A DNA stretch of 64,000 nucleotides from Streptomyces sp. TLI_235 (GTDB lineage Bacteria; Actinomycetota; Actinomycetes; Streptomycetales; Streptomycetaceae). The DNA lies in assembly GCA_002300355.1 (NCBI GenBank), contig NSGV01000004.1, positions 62,001 through 126,000 on the forward strand, in the 5' to 3' direction. A program made the position numbers and the translations under genes. Numbering within the stretch: the stretch's first letter is position 1; the number at the start of each line of letters is the position of its first letter. Positions 16,512 through 24,587 of this stretch are shown here, piece after piece. A model generated the notes under the pieces. It was not told the origin of the DNA. It searched no databases and worked only from the letters and a program-made list of their open reading frames with translations.

Positions 16512-17744
16512 TCAGTGCGCGGCGGTGGCGGAGGCCGTGGCCGAGGGGTGGACGGTGTCGGGCGACGGACAGCCGGTCGGCACCGTCGCGGACGGCGACG
16601 GCGAACCCGACGGCGAGGGGGCGGCCGTGGGCGAGCCCGAGGGCGAGGGTGCCGCGGTCGGCGACGGCGTCGCGGTCGGTGCGGGGGACACCGTGGGAGT
16701 GCCGGTCGATGTCGGCATGGCCGTGGGCGACGCCGAGGCGGTCGGAGCGGGCACGGTGGGGCAGGAACTCGGCGACGGCGAGGCCCCGCCGCCCGGCGTG
16801 GCGACGGGAGTGGGCTTCGCGGTGGTCGGCGACGGGCTCGGCTGCGCCGTCGGCGAGGGCGAGGGCTGGCCGGCCGGGGCGGTCGGCGAGACGGAGGGGC
16901 TGGATGCCGGCGCCGGCGTGTGCACCGCGGGGCGGGGCGGCAGCACGACGTCCGGGGTGGCTACCGCGCCGGAACGGTAGTGCGCCAGCCAGCCCTTGAC
17001 GGTGCGCAGGTACTCGGCGGAGTGGTTGTAGCCGAGGATCGCCGCATCGAGCTGCGCCGGCTCGGCCAGGTCGCGCGAGCCGGCGCACAGGTAGCGGCCG
17101 GCCGCGAGCGCGGCATCGTGGACGTTGTTGGCGTCCCGGCGCCCGTCGCCGTTGCCGTCCGCACCCCACTGCGCCCAGGTGGAGGGGATGAACTGCATCG
17201 GGCCGACCGCGCGGTCCCAGCGCGCGTCGCCGTCGACGGCGCCGCCGTCGGTGTCGGCGATCGCCGCGAAGCCGTTGCCGTCCAGTGCCGGGCCGAGGAT
17301 CGGGGTGGCCGTGGTGCCGTCGGCGCGGACCCGGCCGCCGTCCGCGTGGCCGGACTCGACCCGGCCGATCGCGGCCAGCAGCTCCCACGGCAGGTGACAG
17401 CCGGGATCGGAGACGGCGACGGCGGCCGCCGCATTGCGGTAGGCGGCGAAGACGGTGGCCGGCAGGCCGGCCGGACCGTCGGCCGGCTCCGGCACGGCCG
17501 CCCAGTTTCCGGCCGGTGCCGCGGGCGCGACCGGCGCCGCGGCCGCCGGGGGCTGCGGCCAGGCCCGGCGCCCGCCGCCGTCCATCGGCAGCGCGGTCGA
17601 CTCGGCGGACACCGCCGCCCCGACCGCCCCGACCGGCTCCGCCCGCTCCGGACCGGCCGGTCCGCTCGGCGCGGCCACCGCCGCCAGTACCACCGCCGCG
17701 GCCGCGGCCCGCAGCAGCCCCGCCCACTTCCGCCCCACCGTCAT
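16512..17744 (-). CDS. Secreted lytic transglycosylase with Ser/Pro-rich tail
   Basis: A 410-residue exported muramidase-like protein. Signal peptide 1-30, Ala/Pro linker to about 95, MltB-type lytic transglycosylase domain 95-270 with catalytic Glu130 in AAIGRVESGH and the GPMQFIPSTW motif. The last 135 residues are tandem PSPT/PSPSGSP-type repeats ending TAAH, which probably tether or span the wall. The enzyme cleaves peptidoglycan glycan strands to 1,6-anhydromuropeptides. The ATG follows GGGAGGGGACC. Next to it on the same strand, 98 bp upstream, is an NlpC/P60 hydrolase, suggesting a wall-remodelling pair. Confidence 0.88.
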   Translation of the reverse strand: MTVGRKWAGLLRAAAAAVVLAAVAAPSGPAGPERAEPVGAVGAAVSAESTALPMDGGGRRAWPQPPAAAAPVAPAAPAGNWAAVPEPADGPAGLPATVFAAYRNAAAAVAVSDPGCHLPWELLAAIGRVESGHADGGRVRADGTTATPILGPALDGNGFAAIADTDGGAVDGDARWDRAVGPMQFIPSTWAQWGADGNGDGRRDANNVHDAALAAGRYLCAGSRDLAEPAQLDAAILGYNHSAEYLRTVKGWLAHYRSGAVATPDVVLPPRPAVHTPAPASSPSVSPTAPAGQPSPSPTAQPSPSPTTAKPTPVATPGGGASPSPSSCPTVPAPTASASPTAMPTSTGTPTVSPAPTATPSPTAAPSPSGSPTAAPSPSGSPSPSATVPTGCPSPDTVHPSATASATAAH

Positions 17745-17842
17745 GCCGGTCCCCTCCCATGATCACGACTGACGCATTAGATCATCACCGCACGTCGGCC
17801 CGGTGAACGCCGTCCTTCCCGCAGCAGCCCGGGCGGGGTCGG

Positions 17843-18862
17843 TCAGGGCCGCACGGCGCCCATGTACGGCATGTACTCGATCGGCGTGATCTCGATGTTC
17901 TTGCCGGTGCGCGGGGCGTGGATCATCTTGCCGCCGCCGATGTAGATGCCGACGTGGTGCAGGTCGGAGTAGAAGAACACCAGGTCGCCCGGCTGCAGGT
18001 TGGCCTTGGAGACGTGCTGGCCGGCGTTCCACTGGTCCTGGGAGACCCGGGGCAGGGAGACACCTGCGGCCCGCCAGGCGGCTCCGGTCAGGCCCGAGCA
18101 GTCGAAGGTGCTGGGCCCGGTGGCGCCCCATTCGTAGGGCTTGCCGAGCTGGGCGTAGGCGAACTGGACGGCCGCCGCCGCACGGCCGGTCGCCGGGCCG
18201 GTGTACGTCTCCCGGGCAGAGGCGCGGGAGGAACGCGGGTCCTGGCCGTTGACCTTGGCGCGATCGGCCGCCGACAGCGTGTTCAGCAGTCGGGTGGCCT
18301 CGGACAGCCGCGACTGCACCTGCTTCTTCTCGGCGGACAGCGCCCGGTCGGCCTGGTCGAGCTGGGCCAGGACGGTGGTCGCCTCGGCGCGCCGCTGGTC
18401 CAGCCGGCGCTGCTGCTCCTGGAGCAGGTGCAGCAGGTCGCTCTGGGAGCTGGCGGCGATGTCCTGTGCGGAAGCCCGCTGGAGATAGTTGCTCGGGTCG
18501 GCGGAGAGCATGAGGGCGACCGTCGGGTCGACGTTGCCGCTGCGGTACTGGTCGGCGGCGACGGCCGACAGGTGCTCACGAAGACCCGTCATCTTCTCCT
18601 GGGCCGCGGCGACCTGGTCCTGCAGCTGGGCGGCATCCTTCTGGAGCCGCTGCTGGTCCTCCTTGAACTTGTTGTACTTCTCGGTGGACGCCTCGGCCTG
18701 CTCGTTGAGGTCGTCGACCTGGGCCTTGACGGTGGCCAGGTCGGCGGTCGGCTCGGCCTGCGCGCCGCCGGCCGAGCCGAGCAGCGCAGATCCGGCGGCG
18801 GCCGTGGTCAGCAGCGCCATGCGGGTGCGGCCGGGCTGGGCGGGCTTGCGTCGGGTCCCCAT
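17843..18862 (-). CDS. Secreted NlpC/P60 peptidoglycan endopeptidase (RipA-like)
   Basis: A 339-residue wall hydrolase: signal peptide about 1-36 ending AQAEP, long coiled coil 40-200 (heptad-rich, including LNEQAEASTEKYNKFKEDQ), then the NlpC/P60 domain (225-339). The catalytic Cys255 is in FDCSGL, His303 in HHVGIYIG and His315 in MIHAPR, so the enzyme should cleave stem peptides (D-Glu to meso/LL-Dpm). The coiled coil probably autoinhibits, as in streptomycete and mycobacterial relatives. The ATG follows CAGGGAGTGACC. It is probably cotranscribed with, or coordinated with, the lytic transglycosylase downstream. Confidence 0.92.
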   Translation of the reverse strand: MGTRRKPAQPGRTRMALLTTAAAGSALLGSAGGAQAEPTADLATVKAQVDDLNEQAEASTEKYNKFKEDQQRLQKDAAQLQDQVAAAQEKMTGLREHLSAVAADQYRSGNVDPTVALMLSADPSNYLQRASAQDIAASSQSDLLHLLQEQQRRLDQRRAEATTVLAQLDQADRALSAEKKQVQSRLSEATRLLNTLSAADRAKVNGQDPRSSRASARETYTGPATGRAAAAVQFAYAQLGKPYEWGATGPSTFDCSGLTGAAWRAAGVSLPRVSQDQWNAGQHVSKANLQPGDLVFFYSDLHHVGIYIGGGKMIHAPRTGKNIEITPIEYMPYMGAVRP

Positions 18863-19168
18863 CGTCTGCGGTCACTCCCTGGCTCGGGCGGCCGGCCGCG
18901 GTGGCGGCGGGCCGTCGTCGGCTGTGCGGCGGCGACCGCCGACCGCGCATGTGCGAAGTAACTTAGTAGATCGGGGTGGGGTTCTGGCAAGCGCCCCCGG
19001 CGGGACGGGACGGCCGTTGCGCCGAGAGCGGCCTGATGACGGGTCAGCCGGCGGACGGGTTCCTGCCGGCGGTGAAGGGTTTCCCCGGGCGCGGGCAGGG
19101 TGGCGCGAGGGCCGCCCCGCAGAGGGCCTGCGGGACGGGATCGGGAGTGCCCGAGGCCCCCGGTGGGG
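18863..19168. other. Intergenic region: NlpC/P60 promoter and end of the M56 operon
   Basis: This 306-bp stretch has no convincing gene. On the reverse strand the segment around 18950-18970 (CTACTAAGTTACTTCG) is AT-rich for this genome and likely contains the NlpC/P60 promoter; AAGTAACTT is a small palindrome. No ydaO/c-di-AMP riboswitch pattern was recognised in the leader of about 100 nt. Confidence 0.4.
19116..19134 (-). terminator. Hairpin terminator downstream of the M56/BlaI operon
   Basis: CCCGCAG (19116-19122) and CTGCGGG (19128-19134) form a perfect 7-bp stem with a 5-nt loop, 34 bp beyond the M56 stop codon. Confidence 0.45.
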
Positions 19169-20056
19169 TCAGGGGCCGCAGCCAATGAGCAGGGGGAGCA
19201 CGGGCAGGGTGGCCACCGCGATCCAGCAGGCGGTCCGGGCGGGTGCGGAGAGGGCGGTCCGCGGGTGGGTCAGCCGGCGGACCCGTTCGAGGGCGGCCTC
19301 GGCGCCGGCGGCGAGGGTTCCCTCAGGTGCGGGGTGGGCGGCGACCCGGCAGAGCGCGCGGGCCACGGCGTCCCGGCCGACGGAGCGGACCGCCGCGTCG
19401 TCCGCGGCCATCTCGCACAGCACCGGAACCCGGCGGGCGGCGGCGCGGGCCAGCGGCAGCCAGGCCAGCGGGCGGCCCAGCGCGCGGACGCCGGCCACCA
19501 GGAGGTGATGGCGGCCCGCCAGGTGGGCGCGTTCGTGCGCGATGACCGCGGCCCGCTGCCGGTCGGTGAGCGCCACGGCGGCGCCCCGGGTGAGGACGAT
19601 CCGACCGCCGCGGCCGGGCACGCACCAGGCGGCCGGCCGTGGGTCCTCGACCAGCAGGGTGCCGTCGGCGTCGGGGCGGGCGACCAGGTCGAGCAGCCGC
19701 CGGTGCCTCGCCCGGGCCCGGGCGGCCCGCGCGCAGCCCGCGGCGGCGACGCCCCCGGCCACGCCCAGGACCAGGGCGGCCAGAGCGAAGGCCTCGGTGT
19801 GCCCGGCCAGACCCTCCGCCCGGTACGGGCCGGGGGTGCCGGTGAGCGGGCCGAGCAGCCAGCCGGAGCCGTGCCCGCCGGTCAGGGCCTGGTGCAGCCC
19901 CATGGCGAGGGCGGTCGCGCAGAAGCCGAGCAGTGCGCACCACAGGGCGGCGGCGGCCCGCGGTGCCCGCAGGGTCCAGGCGGCCCGCTCCAGCCGGGCC
20001 GGGGCCCACCAGCCGGCGGCCGCGGTGAGTGCGGCGAGGACCGCGGTGGCGGTCAC
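19169..20056 (-). CDS. M56 (BlaR1/MecR1-like) membrane zinc metallopeptidase
   Basis: A 295-residue membrane protein with hydrophobic helices near residues 1-20, 33-60, 85-110 and 275-293, and the zinc motif HERAH in AAVIAHERAHLAGRHH between the third and fourth. It lacks a penicillin-binding sensor domain, as do most actinobacterial M56 proteins. It is thought to cleave or relieve the partner BlaI-type repressor on an unknown signal. The GTG start overlaps the BlaI stop (GTGA at 20053-20056), indicating translational coupling. Confidence 0.88.
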   Translation of the reverse strand: MTATAVLAALTAAAGWWAPARLERAAWTLRAPRAAAALWCALLGFCATALAMGLHQALTGGHGSGWLLGPLTGTPGPYRAEGLAGHTEAFALAALVLGVAGGVAAAGCARAARARARHRRLLDLVARPDADGTLLVEDPRPAAWCVPGRGGRIVLTRGAAVALTDRQRAAVIAHERAHLAGRHHLLVAGVRALGRPLAWLPLARAAARRVPVLCEMAADDAAVRSVGRDAVARALCRVAAHPAPEGTLAAGAEAALERVRRLTHPRTALSAPARTACWIAVATLPVLPLLIGCGP

Positions 20057-20445
20057 CGGTCGCCGTCCGCAGGCCGGTCGGCGAGTGCCTCGCGCAGCAC
20101 GGCGGCCTGGCCCTCGTCCATGCCGTCCACGAACAGCATGAGGGCGGCGCGCGGGTCGCCCGCCCCGCCGAGCACCTCGCGCATCACCTCGGCCGTGTAG
20201 GCCTCGCGGGAGCGGACCGGTTCGTAGACCCAGGCCCGGCCCTCCTTGGCGCGGTGCAGGAAGCCCTTGCGGAAGAGGATGTCGGCGACCGTGTTGACGG
20301 TCGTGTAGGCCACCGGGCGCACGGCGTTCAGGTCGTCGACCACCTCCCGGACGGTGGCGGGTCTGCCCCAGGACCACAGCCGTTCCATGATCTCGGCCTC
20401 CAGCTGACCGAATCCGCGCACCGATCCACCCGAACCCTTCACCAC
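20053..20445 (-). CDS. BlaI/MecI-family transcriptional repressor
   Basis: About 130 residues: a winged helix (GFGQLEAEIMERLWSWGRPA, VREVVDDLN, AYTTVNTVADILFRKGFLHR) and a C-terminal dimerisation region (REAYTAEVMREVLGG) with the conserved cleavage-region context. Two tandem GTG codons (20445 and 20442) can start translation; GTGGCGGG lies upstream. It is the repressor partner of the downstream M56 peptidase. Such pairs in actinobacteria often control cell-envelope or respiratory genes rather than beta-lactamase. Confidence 0.88.
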   Translation of the reverse strand: MVKGSGGSVRGFGQLEAEIMERLWSWGRPATVREVVDDLNAVRPVAYTTVNTVADILFRKGFLHRAKEGRAWVYEPVRSREAYTAEVMREVLGGAGDPRAALMLFVDGMDEGQAAVLREALADRPADGDR

Positions 20446-20721
20446 CCCGCCACGACGACGCAGCACAGCGTGCCAGGCCGGGCCCCTACCGCCAACTCGC
20501 GAGGGCCGCCGGGTGCGCACCCCGGTCAGGAACCGGAGGCCGCGACGGTCCGGCCGTCGGCACGGGCAGTGCCCACCGACGCCCACACCGGACTCTCCGA
20601 CCCGGACGGGCCCGCCGCGTAAAGCCCCTGCGAGGCCCGGCAGCGCCGCCGACTGATCTCGTGCGCCCCGCGACCGGGCCGCGGCCGCCCGATCGGTGAT
20701 CACCGAATTTCTCCCAGGAAG

Positions 20722-20741
20722 CCCCGGCTTTCAGGCCGGGG
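20722..20741 (+). repeat. Left hairpin resembling the IS right end
   Basis: CCCCGGC (20722-20728) pairs with GCCGGGG (20735-20741) around a 6-nt loop, within AGGAA-hairpin-AGGAATG. The right end at 22090-22121 has the same layout in the same orientation (AGGAA-hairpin-GGATG), so the two are direct, structure-conserved repeats. Confidence 0.6.
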
Positions 20742-20834
20742 AGGAATGGGGCCTTGACTCGGAGCCGCGAAGCGGCGGAGTTCGCTGCGCATCCTCCGGG
20801 CTCTCTCGTTGTCGGTGGGGCCCGGTAGGTTGCT

Positions 20835-20871
20835 CGACGTGACGACGTGACGACGTGACGACGTGACGACG
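20835..20871 (+). repeat. 8-bp tandem repeat at the tnpB start codon
   Basis: CGACGTGA is repeated 4.6 times (20835-20871). The last GTG (20863) begins TnpB. Each earlier copy makes a minimal frame GTG-ACG-ACG-TGA whose stop overlaps the next GTG. No Shine-Dalgarno is visible in front of tnpB. Confidence 0.7.
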
Positions 20872-22086
20872 CGGCAGATCGCAGAGGACGCCGGGCATGC
20901 CCGGTGGACGTTCCGCCTGCGCGTGTCCAAGACTGCCGCTGTGCTGCTGGAAGCGGAGTGGGGGCGGTGTCGGTGGGTGTGGAACGAGTGCGTGGCGATG
21001 TCGCGCAAGGTCCACGGTCACAACCGGGCGAACCCGGAGAGCAAGCGCACCTGCGGGCCCGCTGATCTGGACAAGTTGCTGACCGAGGCACGTGGCGCAA
21101 TGGCGTGGCTGCGTGAGGGTGCTTCGGTGCCTCAGCAGCAGACGATCCGGGACTTCGCGAAGTCCCGCGCGAAGGCACTCAAGGACGTCAGGGCAAAGCT
21201 GCCGGCCGAGCAGCGCATCGGACTGCCGAAGCCGAAGCGGAAGCGGGATTCGCGTCCGTCGCTGAACTACACGCGACGGGGATTCAGGATCAAGGACGGC
21301 CGGCTGCATCTCGCGGGCGGAATCGGCCTGACCGTGGTGTGGTCCCGCGACCTTCCCGCCGACGCGACCAGCGTTCGCGTGTACCAGGATGTCCTTGGGC
21401 ATTGGTACTGCTCGTTCGTCGTCCCCGCCGCCGTCGAACCGGTGCCGGAGACCGGAGCGGTGATAGGCATCGACTGGGGCGTGGCGGAGACTGCCACCAC
21501 GACCAGTGAGGAGCACGATCTTCCCCACCCGCAGCACGGGAAGAAGGCCGCCGCCGATCTCGCCCGCTACCAGCGGCAGATGGCCCGGCGCCGGCAGCCG
21601 AAGGGCAAGGCGCAGACGAAGGGGTACCGCAAGGCCCGGCGGCAGGCCGCCAAGCTGCACATGAAGATCGCCCGGCAGCGGCAGGACACTGCCCGAAAGT
21701 GGGCAAAGTCCGTTGTCCGCGACCATGATGCTCTGGCCGTCGAAGATTTCAAGCCGAAGTTCCTTGCCAGGACCACCATGGCCGGGAAGGCAGCCGACGC
21801 CGCCATCGGCGCGACCAAAGCGGCCCTGATCGAGATGGGGCGCAAGCACGGCCGCGCCGTCCACCTCGTACATCCCGCGTACACCACGATGGACTGCGCG
21901 CACTGCGGTGTGAGAGCCAAGCATCGCCTCCCCCTCTCCGAGAGGATCTATTCGTGCACCGCGTGCGGAGCCGTGTCCCCCAGGGACAAGAACTCCGCCC
22001 GCGTGATGCTCGTCCGGGCCGGACTCAACCCGGCTGGTGTTGATCGTGGAAGCCCGCACCGTCCGACGGACGTTGCGGCAGCGTGA
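20863..22086 (+). CDS. tnpB: TnpB (IS605 OrfB), RNA-guided RuvC endonuclease
   Basis: A 407-residue TnpB, the ancestor-like relative of Cas12. The N-terminal HARWTFRLR and CRWVWNECV motifs, the RUVC core and the zinc ribbon are complete. Predicted catalytic residues are Asp204 (GIDWG), Glu294 (AVEDFKPKF) and Asp375 (SPRDKNSA). Zinc cysteines are in CAHCG and CTACG. TnpB uses an omega-RNA made from the element's right end to cut DNA next to a TAM matching the insertion site, favouring retention of the element. Nothing indicates inactivation. GTG 20863 lies inside an 8-bp tandem repeat. Confidence 0.92.
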   Translation: MTTRQIAEDAGHARWTFRLRVSKTAAVLLEAEWGRCRWVWNECVAMSRKVHGHNRANPESKRTCGPADLDKLLTEARGAMAWLREGASVPQQQTIRDFAKSRAKALKDVRAKLPAEQRIGLPKPKRKRDSRPSLNYTRRGFRIKDGRLHLAGGIGLTVVWSRDLPADATSVRVYQDVLGHWYCSFVVPAAVEPVPETGAVIGIDWGVAETATTTSEEHDLPHPQHGKKAAADLARYQRQMARRRQPKGKAQTKGYRKARRQAAKLHMKIARQRQDTARKWAKSVVRDHDALAVEDFKPKFLARTTMAGKAADAAIGATKAALIEMGRKHGRAVHLVHPAYTTMDCAHCGVRAKHRLPLSERIYSCTACGAVSPRDKNSARVMLVRAGLNPAGVDRGSPHRPTDVAAA

Positions 22087-22141
22087 GCCAGGAATCCTTG
22101 TCCTTCAGGACGGGGAGGATGTCAATAGACTGTCGCCGTGA
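21990..22141 (+). ncRNA. Probable omega-RNA (reRNA) of TnpB with host-derived guide
   Basis: By analogy with other IS605 elements, the omega-RNA overlaps the 3' end of tnpB and ends with a scaffold hairpin at the right end. Here the stem is TCCTTGTCC (22095-22103) with GGACGGGGA (22108-22116), including two G-U pairs. The guide is read from flanking host DNA after TCAA, beginning TAGACTGTCGCCGTGA (22126-22141). The 5' end cannot be set from sequence, so the left coordinate is approximate. Confidence 0.5.
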
Positions 22142-22668
22142 ACGACAGCACACAGCGGATACGGATCCGCCCGGGCGGCCCCGCCGACGTGCCGGCCGTC
22201 CTGGGCCTGCTCGACGCCGCCGTCGCATGGATGAACGAACGCGGCAACACCGAGCAGTGGGGTGCGACGCCGTACTCGCAGCAGCCCGGCGCGGCGGAGC
22301 GGGTCGAGCGGTACACCACCGAGAACTCCCCGTTCATCGCCGAGGCGGACGGCATCCCGGTCGGCGCCCTGGTGCTGGACTCCGGGCCCAGCCCGCAGCT
22401 GGCGATCGCCCCGGCCGGGGAGCCTGAACGGTACGTCCGGCTGCTGGTCTCGGACCGGCGGCAGGCCGGCCACGGCATCGGCGCCGTGCTGCTGGCGCAC
22501 GCCGCCGAGGAGACCCGGCGGGCCGGTGTGGCCCTGCTGCGGGTCGACTGCTGGGCGGGCGGCGGAGGCGAGCTGGTCGCCTACTACGAACGGCACGGCT
22601 TCACCCGCACCGACCGCTTCCTGTCCGGCTCCTGGCCGGGCCAGGTGCTCGCCCGCCGGGTCGACTGA
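22138..22668 (+). CDS. GNAT-family N-acetyltransferase
   Basis: A 176-residue acetyltransferase: N-terminal IRIRPGGPADVPAVLGLLD, acetyl-CoA pyrophosphate loop VSDRRQAGHGIGAVLLAHA, then LLRVDCWAGGGGELVAYYERHGF. Substrate unknown, probably a small amine. GTG at 22138 is 6 nt after a TAGACT -10-like element (22126-22131) and lacks a Shine-Dalgarno, so the mRNA is likely leaderless. The IS605 right end stops immediately before this -10, so any -35 now belongs to the insertion sequence. Confidence 0.85.
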   Translation: MNDSTQRIRIRPGGPADVPAVLGLLDAAVAWMNERGNTEQWGATPYSQQPGAAERVERYTTENSPFIAEADGIPVGALVLDSGPSPQLAIAPAGEPERYVRLLVSDRRQAGHGIGAVLLAHAAEETRRAGVALLRVDCWAGGGGELVAYYERHGFTRTDRFLSGSWPGQVLARRVD

Positions 22669-22695
22669 CACCGACCCGGAGCGCCCTTGGCCGGC

Positions 22696-23037
22696 TCACC
22701 AGTCGCGGGTGGCGATCAACTCCTCCACGTCCGCGTCGGAGAACCCGTACGCGGACGCCACGAACCAGAAGTCCTCGGCGATCGCCTGGCGCGCAACCGT
22801 CTCGATCTCGCTCCCGGCCGCGTGGAACTCGTCGGCCAGCACGTTGAACTCGTCCGTCGCGGCCCGGGAGAGCGCGTACAGCGCCGGCAGGTCGGCGGGC
22901 CGCTCCGCCTCGATCCGCTCGCACAGCCGCAGCAGGGTCGCCCTGCCCAGGTCGACGACGTGATCGGGGTAGTACGAGTCCCGGTACAGCTGCCGAAGGA
23001 AGGCGTACTCCGCCACCCGGCGCTCCGTGATCGGCAC
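22696..23037 (-). CDS. DUF5713-family protein
   Basis: A 113-residue acidic cytoplasmic protein closely matching DUF5713: VAEYAFLRQLYRDSYYPDHV, CERIEAERPADLPALYAL, ATDEFNVLADEF, and the end IAEDFWFVASAYGFSDADVEELIATRDW (given here only in part). Function unknown. GTG at 23037 was chosen because GGGAG lies 7 nt upstream; ATG at 23079 would add 14 residues without a good ribosome site. It is convergent with the GNAT gene. Confidence 0.8.
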   Translation of the reverse strand: MPITERRVAEYAFLRQLYRDSYYPDHVVDLGRATLLRLCERIEAERPADLPALYALSRAATDEFNVLADEFHAAGSEIETVARQAIAEDFWFVASAYGFSDADVEELIATRDW

Positions 23038-23116
23038 GATGTGCTCCCGTTCCTTCGAGGAGTCCGACGGGCCGATCATGCGTCAGCCCACTGACAGCGG
23101 CGCGGCGGTACCGCGG

Positions 23117-24559
23117 TCAGCGCTGCGCCCGGGCCGCCGCGGCCCGGCCGAGGGCGGCGAGCACGAGGGCGGAGGCGATCAGGGCGGCCGCCACCGTGAA
23201 GGTGGTCCGCATGGCGGCGGCCACGGCGGCGGGCCGCGCCGCGGCGAGGTCGGCCGTCCCCGCCGCGGCGGAGAAGACGGCACCCATCACGGCCGTGCCG
23301 GTCACCAGACCGAGGTTGCGGGACAGGTTGAGCACGCCCGAGACCAGGCCGCGCCGGTCCGCCGGGACGTCCGCCATCACCCCGGTGTTGTTGGCTGTCT
23401 GGAAGGTGGCGTAGCCGACCGTGACGACCACGATCGGGACGAGGTAGCCGACCGTGCCGAGGCCGGTCGGGGCCGCGGACAGGGCGAGGCAGCCCGTCGC
23501 GATGGCCGCCAGCCCGGCCACGGTCGTCCGCCGGGTGCCGAGCCGGTCCACGATCCGCCCGGCGGGCACCCCGGTCAGCGCGGTGACCAGCGGCCCGACC
23601 GACAGCACCAGCCCGACGGCGGCCGCGGGCAGACCGAGCGCGCCGGACAGGTAGAACGGCCCGACCACCAGCGTCGCCATCATCACCGTCGACACCAGCG
23701 CACTCATGGCGAGGCTCGCGCTCAACGCCCCGTCCCGGAACATCGCGGGCCGCACCAGCGGCGCGGCCGTCCGCCGCTCCACCAGCACGAAGAGCACGGC
23801 GCCGGCCCCGGCGGCCGCCAGGAGCGCCAGCCCGAGCAGGCCGAACCGGCCGCGGCCGACCGTCATCGCGAGTGCGTACGCCGCAAGGGCCAGCGCGAGC
23901 AGCAGCGTGCCCACCCGGTCGAAGCGCGGCCGTTCCCCGGCCGGCACCGCCCGACCGGACGGCAGGTGACGGTACGCCAGCAGCAGTGTGACGAGGCCGA
24001 GCGGCACCACGACGAGGAACACCGCCCGCCAGCCGGGGCCGGCGATCAGCAGGCCGCCCACCGAGGGGCCGAGGGCGGTGCCGATCGCGGACATCGTGCC
24101 GAGCAGCCCCATCGCGCTGCCGGTCCGCTCCTTCGGCACCGTCTCGCCGACGAAGGCCATGGTGAGCGCCATCATCACGGCGGCCCCCAGCCCCTGCGCC
24201 GCCCGTGCGGCGATCAGCACCCAGAGGGCGGGCGCCGCGCCGCACAGCAGCGAGGCCGCCGTGAACAGCAGGATGCCGCCGAGCAGGAGCCGGCGGCGGC
24301 CGGTCAGGTCGCCCAGCCGTCCGGCGCCCACCACCAGCGTGGTGGTGGCGAGCAGATAGGCGAGCACGACCCACTGCACCGCCTGGAAGGAGGCGTCGAA
24401 CGCCCCGGCCAGGGTCGGCAGGGCGACATTGGCGATGCTGATGCCGAGCGAGGGCAGCAGCATCGACAGCGACAGGCCGGCGAGCGCCCACCCGACCGAC
24501 GGCGGCCGCGGTGCGGCCTCCGGGGCGGTGGAGCCGTGGAGCACGGCGGACTTCGGCAT
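23117..24559 (-). CDS. MFS drug-efflux transporter (DHA2-like, 14 TM)
   Basis: A 480-residue transporter with about 14 hydrophobic segments. Diagnostic motifs: ALPTLAGAF after TM1, motif A GRLGDLTGRRRLLL, motif C-like GPSVGGLLIAGPGWRAVF, and NNTGVMADVPADRRGLVSGV between later helices. Such proton antiporters export antibiotics or toxic organics; the substrate cannot be deduced. The ATG follows GAAGGGAAC. It lies 28 bp downstream of the frameshifted methyltransferase on the same strand and is probably in its operon, under the adjacent XRE-cupin regulator. Confidence 0.88.
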   Translation of the reverse strand: MPKSAVLHGSTAPEAAPRPPSVGWALAGLSLSMLLPSLGISIANVALPTLAGAFDASFQAVQWVVLAYLLATTTLVVGAGRLGDLTGRRRLLLGGILLFTAASLLCGAAPALWVLIAARAAQGLGAAVMMALTMAFVGETVPKERTGSAMGLLGTMSAIGTALGPSVGGLLIAGPGWRAVFLVVVPLGLVTLLLAYRHLPSGRAVPAGERPRFDRVGTLLLALALAAYALAMTVGRGRFGLLGLALLAAAGAGAVLFVLVERRTAAPLVRPAMFRDGALSASLAMSALVSTVMMATLVVGPFYLSGALGLPAAAVGLVLSVGPLVTALTGVPAGRIVDRLGTRRTTVAGLAAIATGCLALSAAPTGLGTVGYLVPIVVVTVGYATFQTANNTGVMADVPADRRGLVSGVLNLSRNLGLVTGTAVMGAVFSAAAGTADLAAARPAAVAAAMRTTFTVAAALIASALVLAALGRAAAARAQR

Positions 24560-24587
24560 GCGGAGTTCCCTTCTCACGGGTGCGGGC

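Larger units (their letters stand above)
20710..22125 (+). mobile_element. IS605-family (IS1341-type) element carrying tnpB only
   Basis: The element carries a TnpB gene but no Y1 transposase TnpA, so it would need help in trans to move. The right end is clear: a hairpin (22095-22116) followed by GGATGTCAA, with the TCAA at 22122-22125 typical of the right cleavage site. The left end is uncertain. A hairpin very like the right one lies at 20722-20741, while a TTGAC at 20754 with a following GCCGC-GAA-GCGGC hairpin could be the true left tip. The insertion lies between BlaI and a GNAT gene. The segment 20446-20709 holds nothing else recognisable. Confidence 0.75.

Noticed and set aside
18863..18960. 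ydaO (c-di-AMP) riboswitch before the NlpC/P60 gene, as in some streptomycetes.
   Set aside because: The leader is only about 100 nt and lacks the recognisable conserved core.
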